In this document: in pieces, positions 24,444 to 34,006 of the stretch
Layout: every line of letters begins with the position of its first letter
How positions within the stretch are numbered: position 1 is the first letter of the stretch
Origin: Actinomadura sp. NBRC 104412
GTDB lineage: Bacteria > Actinomycetota > Actinomycetes > Streptosporangiales > Streptosporangiaceae
Reading direction: 5' to 3'
Assembly (NCBI RefSeq): GCF_030269515.1
Contig: NZ_BSTM01000015.1
Coordinates: forward strand, 62,001-126,000
DNA: 64,000 nt
Program-made: the position numbers and the translations under genes
The notes under the pieces: model-generated
What the model was told of the DNA's origin: nothing
Seen by the model: only the letters and a program-made list of their open reading frames with translations
Database searches by the model: none

Positions 24444-25142
24444 TCAGCCGGCGCCGAGGGGTGGTGAGCCGGTGTTCTCGTACGTCGTGCCGAGGCCGGC
24501 GTCGCGGGCTCGGACGATGGCGGCGGCGCGGTCGTTCACCTGGAGCTTGGTGAACACCGAGCCGACATGGTTGCGGATCGTCTTGTCCGACAGCACCAGC
24601 CGTTGGGCGATCTGCCGGTAGCTCAGCCCCCGCGCCAGCAGGTCCAGTACTTCTCGTTCGCGCGGGGTCAGCGACGGGAACGCCCGCGTGGCGGGGACGG
24701 TGACCAGGTCCTGGAGAAGGTCGGCAAGGCGCTCGGCCATCCGCGGGCTGAAGACCGCGCCGCCCTGCGCCACGGTGTGCAGGGCGTGCATGAGCTCGCC
24801 ACGGTGGGCGCCTTTCAGGACGTAGCCGCGGGCGCCCGCCCGCATCGCCGCCAGCAGGCTGCCGTCGTCCTCCGACATCGTGACCACCAGGACCCGCGTT
24901 CCGGGACGGTCCGCGACGATCCGGCGGGTCGCCTCGACCCCCGAGCGGCCGGGGAGGCCGAGGTCCGTCAGGACGACATCGGGCTCCCCCGCCTGGACTG
25001 CGGCGATCGCCTCGTCGGCGGTGGACGCCTCCCCGACCAGTTCACAGCGCGGATCCAGGTCCACTGCGGCGGCCAGGCCGTCACGGAAGAGCGGATGGTC
25101 GTCGACGACGAGCACGCGCACCATGGGATCTGGTTCGGTCAC
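24444..25142 (-). CDS. NarL/LuxR-type response regulator
   Basis: 232 residues from GTG 25142 (ATG 25124 is also possible). Receiver domain: VRVLVVDDHPLFRDGLAAAV, phosphorylatable Asp in VVLTDLGLPG, Lys in GYVLKGAHRGEL. Output domain near the C-terminus: LTPREREVLDLLARGLSYRQ, then LSDKTIRNHVGSV, a LuxR helix-turn-helix. Its likely partner is the histidine kinase at 25813, although a secreted-protein gene lies between them. Confidence 0.93.
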   Translation of the reverse strand: MTEPDPMVRVLVVDDHPLFRDGLAAAVDLDPRCELVGEASTADEAIAAVQAGEPDVVLTDLGLPGRSGVEATRRIVADRPGTRVLVVTMSEDDGSLLAAMRAGARGYVLKGAHRGELMHALHTVAQGGAVFSPRMAERLADLLQDLVTVPATRAFPSLTPREREVLDLLARGLSYRQIAQRLVLSDKTIRNHVGSVFTKLQVNDRAAAIVRARDAGLGTTYENTGSPPLGAG

Positions 25143-25231
25143 CGGTTCAGTCTGCCATCGCGCAGTCGGATGGATACCTGGAGTGAGGGTGGGGTGTCCG
25201 GCGCGTGACACCCCACCCTCGGGGCGGGCGA

Positions 25232-25633
25232 TCAGCCGTTCCGGCAGGCGCCCGTCCGGTCCACGCGGGCGATCGACTTGATCCTCTTCCGCCAGGACGG
25301 GTGGATGTCGTGCGCGTTGCCGTCCGCGACGTGCAGCCGGTACGTGTTGCCGGTGCAGCGGACGCCGTCGAACAGCATCCAGTCGACTCCGGTGAGGTTT
25401 CTCCACGAGGCGGCCCCGTTGCGGACGTGCGTGGTGGACAGGTCCGTCTCGTAGGCCCGGCGGTCGACGACGCTGCCGTGCTGGCCTGTCTGGGTGTAGA
25501 GGCAGAACTCCCCGTTGTCGCACACCCCATCCTTGCCGCCCTGGACAACGGGCGCGGCGGACGTCTGCGGCGCCATGGCCGCGAAGAAGACGGACGCCAC
25601 ACCCGCCACGAGCATGCCCGTGATGCGCTGCAT
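25232..25633 (-). CDS. secreted peptidase inhibitor I36-like protein
   Basis: 133 residues from ATG 25633 behind AGGAGA. A signal peptide (MQRITGMLVAGVASVFFAAM, cleavage after TSA) is followed by a small domain with paired cysteines: VCDNGEFCLYTQTG, then SWRNLTGVDWMLFDGVRC and GACRNG. This is the peptidase inhibitor family I36 pattern (related to S. nigrescens metalloproteinase inhibitor). It lies between the response regulator and the sensor kinase and reads toward the regulator, so it may be co-transcribed with it or be its target. Confidence 0.8.
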   Translation of the reverse strand: MQRITGMLVAGVASVFFAAMAPQTSAAPVVQGGKDGVCDNGEFCLYTQTGQHGSVVDRRAYETDLSTTHVRNGAASWRNLTGVDWMLFDGVRCTGNTYRLHVADGNAHDIHPSWRKRIKSIARVDRTGACRNG

Positions 25634-25812
25634 TGGATCTCCTTGTGGTGGACGGGCCTCCCGGTGAGGCCCTGTGGCTTCACCATCGGGCGCCCCACAG
25701 CCCAGGCACATGAGCCGGTCGCACCAACCGCGTCCTGAGGCGAACGCCTCAGACGAGCCGGGCCATCACTTATGGTGGTGGAAGTGTCGCTGTAGGTGGC
25801 TGCGGGGAGCTC

Positions 25813-27816
25813 ATGGGCGCACTGGCGCGACTTCACCGGGACGAGACCATGCTGGCCTGGGCCACCGCCTGCCTCCTGGTCTGCCTGGGCATCCTGTGCG
25901 GATGGTTGAGCGGGCTCCGGTTCCCGATGTCACCCCCGGACGGGCACGACGCCTTCCTGTCCTTGACCGCCCCGTTCGACTTCGACCTGATCGCCGGCTT
26001 CGCGTGCGCGGTGTGCGGATTCCTGATCATCGCTCAGAAAGGCGCGGGAAGTCTGGGATGGGCGCTGTTGCTCGGCGGCTGCGGCCCGTGGATGGCCGGG
26101 CCGTTGGGCGAATCGGTCCCGTTCGACGAGTCCGGCGCGATCAGTTTGCGGACCTTGGGACCCGTCGCGGTGGTGGACGTGCTGCGAGGCGCCCATCTCA
26201 CGATCCTGACGGCCGCACCGCTCTGGCTCCCGACCGGCCGGCTCCTGGGACTGCTACCAAGGTCGCTGGTCACCTGCACGTTTTTCTGCTATGCCAGCCA
26301 CTACACCTTGTTGGTGGTCGGTTTCACGCAAGACCTGCGTGCCCTGGCCATGGCGACGAGCCTCATCCCGCGGGCGACCATGCTCTTCTGCACGGGACTG
26401 CTGCTGGTCCGTTGCCGTAGGGCATCCGGAGCGCTGCGATTCCGTCTCGCGGTGCTGGCGTCGGTCTATCCCCTGGCGATGGCTGGTAGGGAGATCGGCT
26501 GGTTCGTGCCGTTGCCGGCTCAGGCGGATCTCGTCGTCCACTCTTCGACCTCCCTCGCGTGGGGCGCGACGCTCGTCTGGTTCGTGACCCGGGATCGGAT
26601 GTGGCGGCTCCGGCGTCCCGCGCGGCGGGTCACGAGCACGGTGCTGCTGTGCACGGCGCTGATCATGCTGGTGTCCGCCGGCGCCGCCGCCCTCGCGCTG
26701 CTCGTCTCCGCCGACGACCGTGCGGTCACGCTGGTGATGACGGTGGCGGCGCTGCTGGCCGGGCTGGTCGTCCGGCCGGTCGTCGACCGTACGGCGCGCG
26801 CGGTGGACCGGTTCTTCTACGGGCGGGGGGCGCTGCCGCACGAGGCGGTCAGGGGGCTGGCCGAGAGGCTGAGCCGCGTCCCCGGACCCGACCAGGTGCC
26901 GGACGCGCTGAGCCGGAGCATCGTCGACGACCTCGGGCTGCCCGCCGCCGAGATCGTGGTGACGACCCGTTCGGGTGACCGGACGCTGGCCCGCGCCGGT
27001 GCGGGCACCCCGGCCCTTTCCGTACCGATGCGGTACGAGGGCAAGGTGATCGGACGTCTGCGGGTCGCGCCGAGGGCCGGGGACACCGACCTGGACGACC
27101 GGGACCGGCACGTTCTCACGATGCTGGCCGACCAGGGCGCGCCCGCCGTCGCCGGGCTCCGGTTGCGCCAGGAGCTCCAGGCGGCCAGGGAACGGCTCGT
27201 CCTGGCACGCGAGGCCGAACGGCGCCGGCTGCACCGCGACCTGCACGACGGACTGGGACCGCTGCTGGCCGCGACCCGGCTCGGCCTGGACAATCTCGCG
27301 GCGGCCGAGCCCCGGCTGGCCCCGCTGCTCGGACGATCCGCCGCGCACCTGACGGACGCGGTCGACGAGATCCGCCGGATCACCCACGACATGACCCCGG
27401 CCGTCCTGGCCGAACGAGGGCTCGCCGATGCCATGGGCGACCTCGCGCAACGGCTCGGTACGGACGGCCCGACGATCACTCTGCACCTCCAACCCGATCC
27501 GCTGCCCGCTCTACCGGCGGCCATCGAGGCGGCGGTCTACCGGATCGCCGCGGAGGCGCTCACCAACACGATCCGGCACAGCACGGCATCGCACGCGGAG
27601 GTCACCGTCCACGCCGCGCTGGGCACCGTGACGCTGACCGTGGCCGATTACGGTACCGGGCCGTCCGCCCGAACCGGTCCGCCGTCTCAGGGAGCGGGTG
27701 GACTCGGTCTTGACTCGATGCGCGAACGAGCCGAGGAACTCGGCGGCGTCTTCACCCTCAGCCGCACCCCCGCAGGCACAACGGTGCGGGCCATGTTCGA
27801 CACCTCACGACTGTGA
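25813..27816 (+). CDS. NarL-type sensor histidine kinase with multi-span membrane sensor
   Basis: 667 residues. About 8 N-terminal membrane helices (residues 10-320), a GAF-like segment (residues 345-445), and then the HisKA_3 helix with the phosphorylated His near residue 478 (RRLHRDLHDGLGPLLAATRL). The N box (EALTNTIRHSTASHAEV) is near 580 and the G box (GLGLDSMRERAEELGG) near 635. It should phosphorylate the NarL-type regulator at 24444. The signal is unknown. Its last 12 bases overlap the gene on the opposite strand. Confidence 0.92.
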   Translation: MGALARLHRDETMLAWATACLLVCLGILCGWLSGLRFPMSPPDGHDAFLSLTAPFDFDLIAGFACAVCGFLIIAQKGAGSLGWALLLGGCGPWMAGPLGESVPFDESGAISLRTLGPVAVVDVLRGAHLTILTAAPLWLPTGRLLGLLPRSLVTCTFFCYASHYTLLVVGFTQDLRALAMATSLIPRATMLFCTGLLLVRCRRASGALRFRLAVLASVYPLAMAGREIGWFVPLPAQADLVVHSSTSLAWGATLVWFVTRDRMWRLRRPARRVTSTVLLCTALIMLVSAGAAALALLVSADDRAVTLVMTVAALLAGLVVRPVVDRTARAVDRFFYGRGALPHEAVRGLAERLSRVPGPDQVPDALSRSIVDDLGLPAAEIVVTTRSGDRTLARAGAGTPALSVPMRYEGKVIGRLRVAPRAGDTDLDDRDRHVLTMLADQGAPAVAGLRLRQELQAARERLVLAREAERRRLHRDLHDGLGPLLAATRLGLDNLAAAEPRLAPLLGRSAAHLTDAVDEIRRITHDMTPAVLAERGLADAMGDLAQRLGTDGPTITLHLQPDPLPALPAAIEAAVYRIAAEALTNTIRHSTASHAEVTVHAALGTVTLTVADYGTGPSARTGPPSQGAGGLGLDSMRERAEELGGVFTLSRTPAGTTVRAMFDTSRL

Positions 27817-28266
27817 CCGGACGGTGTCGCCGCGGCGAAGGGCTTCCTCGTATTGGGTTCGGGAGAAAAGGAAGGAGCCCACGGCGGACAGGTCCCAGTC
27901 ACGGTGCGAGTTGCGGAAACCCGACCACCGCACGGTGCCGTCCGCCACCTCGATCCGCGCCAGAAGTGACCAGCAGTCGGCCATGCCGCACCCCGAACAG
28001 GTGAGCAGCATGGTCTCGCCGTCTTCCCTGATACCCCGGGGCTCGTCCTTCGGCTCCCCCAGGAAATGGCGGCTCGGCCAGTAATAGTCTGCGAGCAGGC
28101 CGGTATAGGCACCGGCCAGATCCTCGGGACCTTCCTCGGGGCCGAAGTCGTCCCGTCGTTCCCGCCATTCCCTTGTCGCGAACGGCAGCTCGGCCTGGCG
28201 CACCAGATCCAGCAGCCGAACGCCGTTGATCAGGATGCCGGACCGGGGGAACGCGATCGAATCCAT
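27805..28266 (-). CDS. conserved protein of unknown function with Cys motif
   Basis: 153 residues. Conserved-looking parts: ILINGVRLLDLVRQAELPFA, YYWPSRHFLGEP, TCSGCGMADCWSLLARIEV and FRNSHRDWDLSAVGSFLFSR. The CSGCGMADC cysteines could bind a metal. Similar proteins appear as stand-alone hypotheticals in streptomycetes and relatives (recollection, not checked). Starts at ATG 28266; tail overlaps the sensor kinase end. Confidence 0.65.
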   Translation of the reverse strand: MDSIAFPRSGILINGVRLLDLVRQAELPFATREWRERRDDFGPEEGPEDLAGAYTGLLADYYWPSRHFLGEPKDEPRGIREDGETMLLTCSGCGMADCWSLLARIEVADGTVRWSGFRNSHRDWDLSAVGSFLFSRTQYEEALRRGDTVRSQS

Positions 28267-28378
28267 ATCGGCACGATAGCGACGGGCCGCTCAGCCTGTG
28301 GGCTTCCAGACGACGCGCGGCCGGCTCCTTAACGTGCCTGGAACCTGCTTGGAACACGCCGTATCTACGGTCGAGATC

Positions 28379-29413
28379 ATGGAGAGCAAGGTCGTCGGTG
28401 GCCGCCGTGAGTCCGTCCTGCTCGACAACTCCAGCCGCCGGGTCCGGCGGGCCTGGCATGTGGTCGCGGTGGCCGAGGACGTGGGCGACGAGCCCGTTCA
28501 GGTGTGGCTGCTCGGCGAGCCGTGGGTGCTGGTACGGCTCGACGGCTCGATCCGGGCGTTCCCCGATCGCTGCCCGCACCGGCTGGCGCCGCTGTCGGCC
28601 GGGTGGGTGAGGGACGGCACGCTGCAATGCGGGTATCACGGCTGGCGGTTCGCCGGTGACGGGGCGTGCGTGGAAATCCCCGCGCTCGGCAAGACCGACC
28701 GCATCAGCCGCCGGGCGACGCTCGCGTCCCCCGCGGGGATCACCGAACGGTACGGGCTGGTGTGGCTGGCGCCCGAGGAGCCGCTCGCGCCGATGCCGGA
28801 GTTCCCCGAGTGGGAGGCCGCGGACTTCCAGCGGGCCATGTGCGCCACCGTCCGCACCCCGGTGAGCGCCGCCCAGCTCGTGGACAACTTCATGGACGCC
28901 TCGCACTTCCCGTACGTCCACGCGGCGACCTTCGGCGTCGACGAGAGCGCGCGGGTCGTCGACGCGGGAGTGGAACGCGACGGCTGGAGCGTGCACACCA
29001 CCTTCTCGACGTGGTACCGCACGATGGACGACCCGCGCGCGGAGGCCGGGGAACGCGACAGCCTGCAACGGCAGGACCTCTTCAAGCAGGGGTTCGCGTC
29101 CTACAACGTCTACCTGCGGCTGGACTTCCCGGACATCGGCTGGACGTTCGGGATCATGTTCTGCTGCCAGCCGGAGACCGCGGAGAGCACCCGCGTCTAC
29201 AAGCTGATCGCCCGGCGCGACGACCTGCCGCCCGATCCGCGGCGCCTGGACGCCTTCGTCAAGGACGAGGACCGCATCACGGCCGAGGACCTCGGCATCC
29301 TGGAGCGCTACCCGCATCGCCACATCCATCTGGACCGGCGCACCGAGATGCACACGAAGGCGGACCGGCTGAGCCTCGCCTGGCGGAACCTGATGGCGGA
29401 GATGCCCGGCTGA
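28379..29413 (+). CDS. Rieske non-heme iron oxygenase, alpha subunit type
   Basis: 344 residues from ATG 28379. The Rieske [2Fe-2S] ligands are CPHRLAPL and CGYHGW (C-x-H ... C-x2-H). The catalytic iron site is NFMDASHFPYVH, with the bridging Asp and H-x4-H. The front (SRRVRRAWHVVAVAEDVGDE) is like VanA and other monooxygenase-type oxygenases. It would hydroxylate or demethylate an organic substrate using electrons from a reductase, but no reductase or ferredoxin gene is adjacent. The nearest neighbours encode a BMP-type ABC importer. Confidence 0.88.
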   Translation: MESKVVGGRRESVLLDNSSRRVRRAWHVVAVAEDVGDEPVQVWLLGEPWVLVRLDGSIRAFPDRCPHRLAPLSAGWVRDGTLQCGYHGWRFAGDGACVEIPALGKTDRISRRATLASPAGITERYGLVWLAPEEPLAPMPEFPEWEAADFQRAMCATVRTPVSAAQLVDNFMDASHFPYVHAATFGVDESARVVDAGVERDGWSVHTTFSTWYRTMDDPRAEAGERDSLQRQDLFKQGFASYNVYLRLDFPDIGWTFGIMFCCQPETAESTRVYKLIARRDDLPPDPRRLDAFVKDEDRITAEDLGILERYPHRHIHLDRRTEMHTKADRLSLAWRNLMAEMPG

Positions 29414-29489
29414 GCCCTCAGCCGTGCTCGGCGAGCAGCGGGTTGCGGTAGCCGTTATCCATGATCCAGAACCTTCCCTCGGCCTCTGC

Positions 29490-30362
29490 TCACGTTCCGC
29501 CTCGTACGAAGGGGACGGCCAAGGCCCGGGGCGTACGGCTGTCACGCGCCCGCACCATGAGCGCCACCAGGGTGACAAGGTAGGGGAGGGCGAGGAACAC
29601 CTCGTAGGGCACCGCAGTCGCCGTCCCCTGCAAGCGGAGCTGGGCGGCGTCGCAGAATCCGAAAAGCAGCGCCCCCAGCACGCAGGGAACCGGCCGCCAC
29701 CGGGCGAACACCACCAGGGCCAGGGCCACCCAGCCGCGTCCGGCCGTGACGTTCTGGACGAACAGCCCCAGCGGCCCGCACACCAGCATCGCACCGGCCA
29801 GCCCGCCCAGGGCGCCGCCCGCGACGGTGGCGGCGAACCTGACCCGGTCCACCCGGTAGCCGAGGGCGTCCACCGCCTCGGGCGCCTCCCCCGCCGCGCC
29901 GAGGACGAGCCCGGCCGTCGTCCGGTTCAGCACGAACCAGACGACGACCAGCGCCACCAGCACCAGCGCCACCAGCGGCGGCATCGACAGGCGCGGGATG
30001 CGCGGAGGCGACTGGCCGATGGCGTAGGAGCGTTCGTAGAGGTAGGTGGTGGCCGACAGGGCGAGCAGGGTGAACGCCAGGCCGGTCACGATCTGGTTGG
30101 CCTGGACGACCACCACGAGCACCGCGAACACGGCGCCGCAGAACGCGCCCACCGCCAGTCCGCCGAGGATCCCGATCCACGGCGACCCGGACGCCAGGGT
30201 CACCAGGTAACCGGCGAGCCCGCCGGAGAGCATCATCCCCTCAAGCCCGAGGTTCAGCACCCCCGCCCGCTCGGTGACGAGCTCGCCGAGGGCGGCCATC
30301 GCCACCGGCACGGCGAGCCGCACCGCCGCGGTCAGCGTGGCCAGCGTCAGCAAGGTCTCCAT
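29490..30362 (-). CDS. BMP-type ABC transporter permease (second)
   Basis: 290 residues from ATG 30362, one base after the stop of the first permease. Multi-span, with ERAGVLNLGLEGMMLSGGLAG and GLAFTLLALSATTYLYERS, the usual motifs of nucleoside/purine importer permeases (NupQ/YufQ class). It works with the permease at 30364, the double ATPase and the BMP lipoprotein. Confidence 0.88.
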   Translation of the reverse strand: METLLTLATLTAAVRLAVPVAMAALGELVTERAGVLNLGLEGMMLSGGLAGYLVTLASGSPWIGILGGLAVGAFCGAVFAVLVVVVQANQIVTGLAFTLLALSATTYLYERSYAIGQSPPRIPRLSMPPLVALVLVALVVVWFVLNRTTAGLVLGAAGEAPEAVDALGYRVDRVRFAATVAGGALGGLAGAMLVCGPLGLFVQNVTAGRGWVALALVVFARWRPVPCVLGALLFGFCDAAQLRLQGTATAVPYEVFLALPYLVTLVALMVRARDSRTPRALAVPFVRGGT

Positions 30363-30363
30363 G

Positions 30364-31443
30364 TCAGCGCCCCATCCGGTGTGCCAGCGCGTCCCCGGCG
30401 ACGAAGAACACCACCACGAGCGCCTGGACGACGCCCGCGGTCGAGGACGGGATCTCATAGCCGCGTTCCGCGGCGTCGAAGCCGGTCGACAACGCGGCCA
30501 GCGCGAACGCGGCGATCAGCACCCCGGCGGGACGCAGCCGTCCGAGCAGCGCGACGATGATCGCGGTGTACCCGTAGCCGGTGGCGAAGTCCGGGGTGAC
30601 CCGCTCGGTGACGCCGGCGACCTCGACGTACCCGGCCAGGCCGGCGAGCGCCCCGCACACGGCCAGCACCGCGAGCGTGACCCGCGCCGGGCGTGCCTCG
30701 CCGGCGCCGAGGACCTCCTTGCCCGCGCCCAGCACGTCCACCCGGTAGCCGAACCGGGAACGGGCCAGCAGCACGCCGGCGAGCGGGACGGCCGCCAGCG
30801 CGAAGACGAATCCGAGGTGGATCGCCGGACCCGGCAGTTCGGGCAGGCCCGCGGCGCCGATCGGGCGGCTCTGCGGGGTGAAGGCCCCGGGGTCCCTGAT
30901 CCCGACCCGCACCGCCCAGGCCAGCAGCGCGGCGGCGACGTAGTTCAGCAGCAGGCTGGTGATCACGACGCTGGCGCCGAACCGGGCGTTCAGCCCGGCG
31001 GTCACGGCGGCCCAGCAGGCGCCCGCGGCCACGGCCACCATCAGCGAGGTGAGGACCAGGACCAGGCCCGGCCAGCCGCGCACCTCCTCGGCCGTCGCCC
31101 ATCCGGTCGCGGCCACCGCGCCGACGATGTACTGGCCCTCGGCGCCGATGGTGAACACCCTGGCCCGGTACGCCACCGCGAGACCGAGCCCGAGCAGCAG
31201 GAGCGGGGTGGCCACGACCGCGGTGTCGCGCAGGCCGCCGTCCAGGACGAAGACACCGCGCAGGACCTCGCCGTACACCGACATGGGCGCCACGCCCTCG
31301 ACGCCCATGAGGATCCCGCCGACCACCAGCGCCACCGCCAGCGCCGCGACGGGCACGCCGACCGCCGCCACGAGCCGGTGCCAGCGGTCGTCGCCCGGTG
31401 GCCGTACCGCCGCGTCGTCCACGCGGTCCACGGTCGCCGTCAT
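30364..31443 (-). CDS. BMP-type ABC transporter permease (first)
   Basis: 359 residues from ATG 31443, overlapping the ATPase stop as ATGA. Contains RVFTIGAEGQYIVGAVAAT and GLNARFGASVVITSLLLNYV, hallmarks of the NupP/YufP permease class, with about 9-10 helices. Forms the channel with the second permease. Confidence 0.88.
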   Translation of the reverse strand: MTATVDRVDDAAVRPPGDDRWHRLVAAVGVPVAALAVALVVGGILMGVEGVAPMSVYGEVLRGVFVLDGGLRDTAVVATPLLLLGLGLAVAYRARVFTIGAEGQYIVGAVAATGWATAEEVRGWPGLVLVLTSLMVAVAAGACWAAVTAGLNARFGASVVITSLLLNYVAAALLAWAVRVGIRDPGAFTPQSRPIGAAGLPELPGPAIHLGFVFALAAVPLAGVLLARSRFGYRVDVLGAGKEVLGAGEARPARVTLAVLAVCGALAGLAGYVEVAGVTERVTPDFATGYGYTAIIVALLGRLRPAGVLIAAFALAALSTGFDAAERGYEIPSSTAGVVQALVVVFFVAGDALAHRMGR

Positions 31444-32975
31444 GAGGCCCCCGCCATGGCCAGGCCGATCGCGGTGCGGTCGTACGGCGGCGGGAAGGGA
31501 CCGGAGGCCCGGCCCCCGGCCAGCACCACGACGCGATCGGCGACCGCGAACAGCTCGTCGAGCTCGGCGCCGAACCACACCACCGTCGTTCCGCGGGCGG
31601 CGGCCTCGGTGATCCGGTTCGCGACCGTCCGGGCGGACTCGGGGTCGAGCCCGCGGGTCGGATGGGCCGCCACGATCATCCGGGGCGTGGTGGCGAGCTC
31701 CCGCGCGAGCACGAGCTTCTGCGCGTTGCCACCGGACAGCCGCGCGGCGGGGACGGCGGGTCCGGCGGACCTGACGTCCCACCGGCGCAGCGCCTCCGCG
31801 GCGTCCCGCAGCCGCCGGCGCCGCGGCGGGCGCCATCGCGGGCCGCGGCCCATCTCCAGGTTGTCGGCCAGCGAGAGCGGGCCGGCCAGCGCGCGCCGGT
31901 ACCGGTCGGACGGGATGTAGGCGATCCCCGCCGCGATGCGGGCCCGCGGGTCGCCGACGGGGACCGGCTCGCCGCCGACCGTCACCCGGCCGCGCTCCGG
32001 GACCGCGAGCCCGGCCAGCAACTCCTCCAGCTCGGCCTGGCCGTTGCCGTCCACCCCGGCGATCCCGACGATCTCCCCGGCGTCGGCCTCCAGGTCGAAC
32101 CCGTCCAAGCGCCCGAGCGACGCCCCCCGCACCCGCAGCCGCGGCGCCCCCTCGGCCGGTGACGGCCTTGGCGTCGCGGGCGGGCGCGTTACCGGAGGCG
32201 AGGGCCGGGTGCCGACCATGAAGGTCGCGAGGGCGGTGCGGTCGTGCTCGCTCACCGGCGCGCCCGCCAGCACCGTCCGGCCGCGCCGCAGCACGGTGAC
32301 CCGGTCGCAGCCCGCGGACACCTCGCCCAGCCGGTGAGTGATGATCACGACCGTGCGTCCGCCGTCGGCCAGCCGCCGGCAGACGGCCAGGAGCCGCTCC
32401 GCCTCGGCGTCGGTCAGCACCGCGGTGGGTTCGTCCAGGATCAGCAGCCGAGCGCCCGCGTCCAGGGCGCGCAGGATCTCCAGCCGCTGCCGCTCGCCGA
32501 CCGACAGCCTTTCGGCGGGCACGTCGGCACGCACCGCGAGCCCGTGCTCCTCCACCAGCCGTTCCACGCGTTCCCGGGCGGCGCGGGCTCCGGGCCGTAT
32601 CCGTCCGAGGGGACGCGCCAGCGCGAGGTTGTCGCCCGCCGACAGTGTCGGGACCAGCGTGAAGTGCTGCTGCACCATGGCGACACCGGCCTCGCGCAAC
32701 GCCCGCGGATCCAGGCGCGTCACCGGCCGCCCGGCCACCGTCACCGTCCCCTCGTCGGGGTGGTCGAGGCCCGCGAGGATGCGCATCAGCGTGGTCTTGC
32801 CCGCGCCGTTCTCCCCCAGCAGAGCGTGCACCTCGCCCGGGGCCGCCTCGAAGTCGACACCGGCGAGGGCGACGGTGGGCCCGAACCGGCGGACGATGCC
32901 CGCCATCGCCACGGCGGCGGTCCCGTCCGGCCTGGTGGTGACCGGGTCCTGTCTCGGCTCCGCCCGACGGTTCAT
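31440..32975 (-). CDS. BMP-type ABC transporter double ATPase
   Basis: 511 residues from ATG 32975. Two nucleotide-binding domains: the first with GENGAGKTTLMRILAGLDH, LSVGERQRLEILRAL and LLILDEPTAVLT; the second with IAGVDGNGQAELEELLAGL, LSGGNAQKLVLARELA and IVAAHPTRGLD. This fused layout is typical of YufO/RbsA-like ATPases for nucleosides or sugars. The second Walker A is degenerate (GVDGNGQAE), as usual in the class. It overlaps both neighbours by ATGA. Confidence 0.9.
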   Translation of the reverse strand: MNRRAEPRQDPVTTRPDGTAAVAMAGIVRRFGPTVALAGVDFEAAPGEVHALLGENGAGKTTLMRILAGLDHPDEGTVTVAGRPVTRLDPRALREAGVAMVQQHFTLVPTLSAGDNLALARPLGRIRPGARAARERVERLVEEHGLAVRADVPAERLSVGERQRLEILRALDAGARLLILDEPTAVLTDAEAERLLAVCRRLADGGRTVVIITHRLGEVSAGCDRVTVLRRGRTVLAGAPVSEHDRTALATFMVGTRPSPPVTRPPATPRPSPAEGAPRLRVRGASLGRLDGFDLEADAGEIVGIAGVDGNGQAELEELLAGLAVPERGRVTVGGEPVPVGDPRARIAAGIAYIPSDRYRRALAGPLSLADNLEMGRGPRWRPPRRRRLRDAAEALRRWDVRSAGPAVPAARLSGGNAQKLVLARELATTPRMIVAAHPTRGLDPESARTVANRITEAAARGTTVVWFGAELDELFAVADRVVVLAGGRASGPFPPPYDRTAIGLAMAGAS

Positions 32976-34006
32976 TTCTTGTCGCTGTACGGGACGGTCA
33001 GGGTGCCGTTCTTGATCGCGGCGAGCTTCTGCTCGTACAGCGACAACGCCGACGGGGAGATCCTGCTCCTCCAGTTGGGGCTGATCACCACGTCCATGCC
33101 GCCGTCCTTCATGTCCACCTGGAAGTACCGGGTGGGATTGACCTTGCCGGCCTCGACGTCGGCGGCCATCAGCCCGAACGTCTTGTCCAGGTTCCACTTG
33201 AACGACACCAGCACCGAGTCGGCGAGCTTGGACATGTCGCCCACGTAGCCCGACGCGACCGCCTTGCGTTCCTTGGCGGCCTCGATCTGGCCGAACGTCG
33301 GGCCCTGTCCGCATCCGACGAACATCGTGGCGCCCGCGTCCGCCTGGGAGAGCGCCGCCTCCTTCGCCTTCTGCACGTCGTACCAGTCGCCGACCGCGAC
33401 GAACGAGCCGGTGGTCGAGGGCCGTACGAGCTTCGCGCCCGCCAGGAAGGCGTTGTACATGGCGCGGCAGACCGGGATGTCGAAGCCTCCCGCCCCGGCG
33501 ACCTTCCCGCCGGTGGTGGCGCCCGCCGCGAGGATGCCCTCAAGGTAGGTGGCCTGGTAGTACGGCTGGGCGTAGTCGGCGACGTTGCCTTTGACGTCAC
33601 CGAACCCGCCGCCGTAGGCGAACAGGGTCTTGGGGAACTCCTTGGCGACCTTCTTGACGTCGTCGCCGTAGTTGAACGAGTGGGCGATGACGGGGTTGTA
33701 GCCGCGGGCAGCGTAGTCGCGCAGCGCCCGCACGGCCGCGGCGCCCGGGGGCACGTTCTCCTGCGTGGCGTAATCGGAGATGGCGCCCTCGCTCTTCAGC
33801 TTCTGCACTCCGGTCAACGCCGCCTCGCCCCACGAGCCGTCCTTGAACTGGGCGCTGTAGACGATGGCCATTTTCGGCTTGGACCCGTTCGCGGGCGCGG
33901 CGGTCTCCTTCTTTCCCGCGTCGCCACAGGCGACGGCCGCCATGAAGACGGCCGAGACGGCCGCGACACGCACCAGACCGGCACGTCGGCGGGCAGCAGA
34001 GATCAT
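32972..34006 (-). CDS. BMP family substrate-binding lipoprotein
   Basis: 344 residues from ATG 34006, chosen for its GAGGAG site and because it gives a clean lipoprotein signal (VSAVFMAAVACGDAG). The mature part KPKMAIVYSAQFKDGSWGEA and VIAHSFNYGDDVKKVAKEFP is the BMP/Med fold. Characterised members (PnrA, TmpC, CD0873-like) bind purine nucleosides or related compounds; the ligand here is unknown. First gene of the importer operon. Confidence 0.9.
   Translation of the reverse strand: MISAARRRAGLVRVAAVSAVFMAAVACGDAGKKETAAPANGSKPKMAIVYSAQFKDGSWGEAALTGVQKLKSEGAISDYATQENVPPGAAAVRALRDYAARGYNPVIAHSFNYGDDVKKVAKEFPKTLFAYGGGFGDVKGNVADYAQPYYQATYLEGILAAGATTGGKVAGAGGFDIPVCRAMYNAFLAGAKLVRPSTTGSFVAVGDWYDVQKAKEAALSQADAGATMFVGCGQGPTFGQIEAAKERKAVASGYVGDMSKLADSVLVSFKWNLDKTFGLMAADVEAGKVNPTRYFQVDMKDGGMDVVISPNWRSRISPSALSLYEQKLAAIKNGTLTVPYSDKK

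Noticed and set aside
29424..31920. Plus-strand frames of 378 and 548 residues over the BMP permeases
   Set aside because: Composition rich in Arg, Gly, His and Gln with no motif; the minus strand carries obvious transporter genes.
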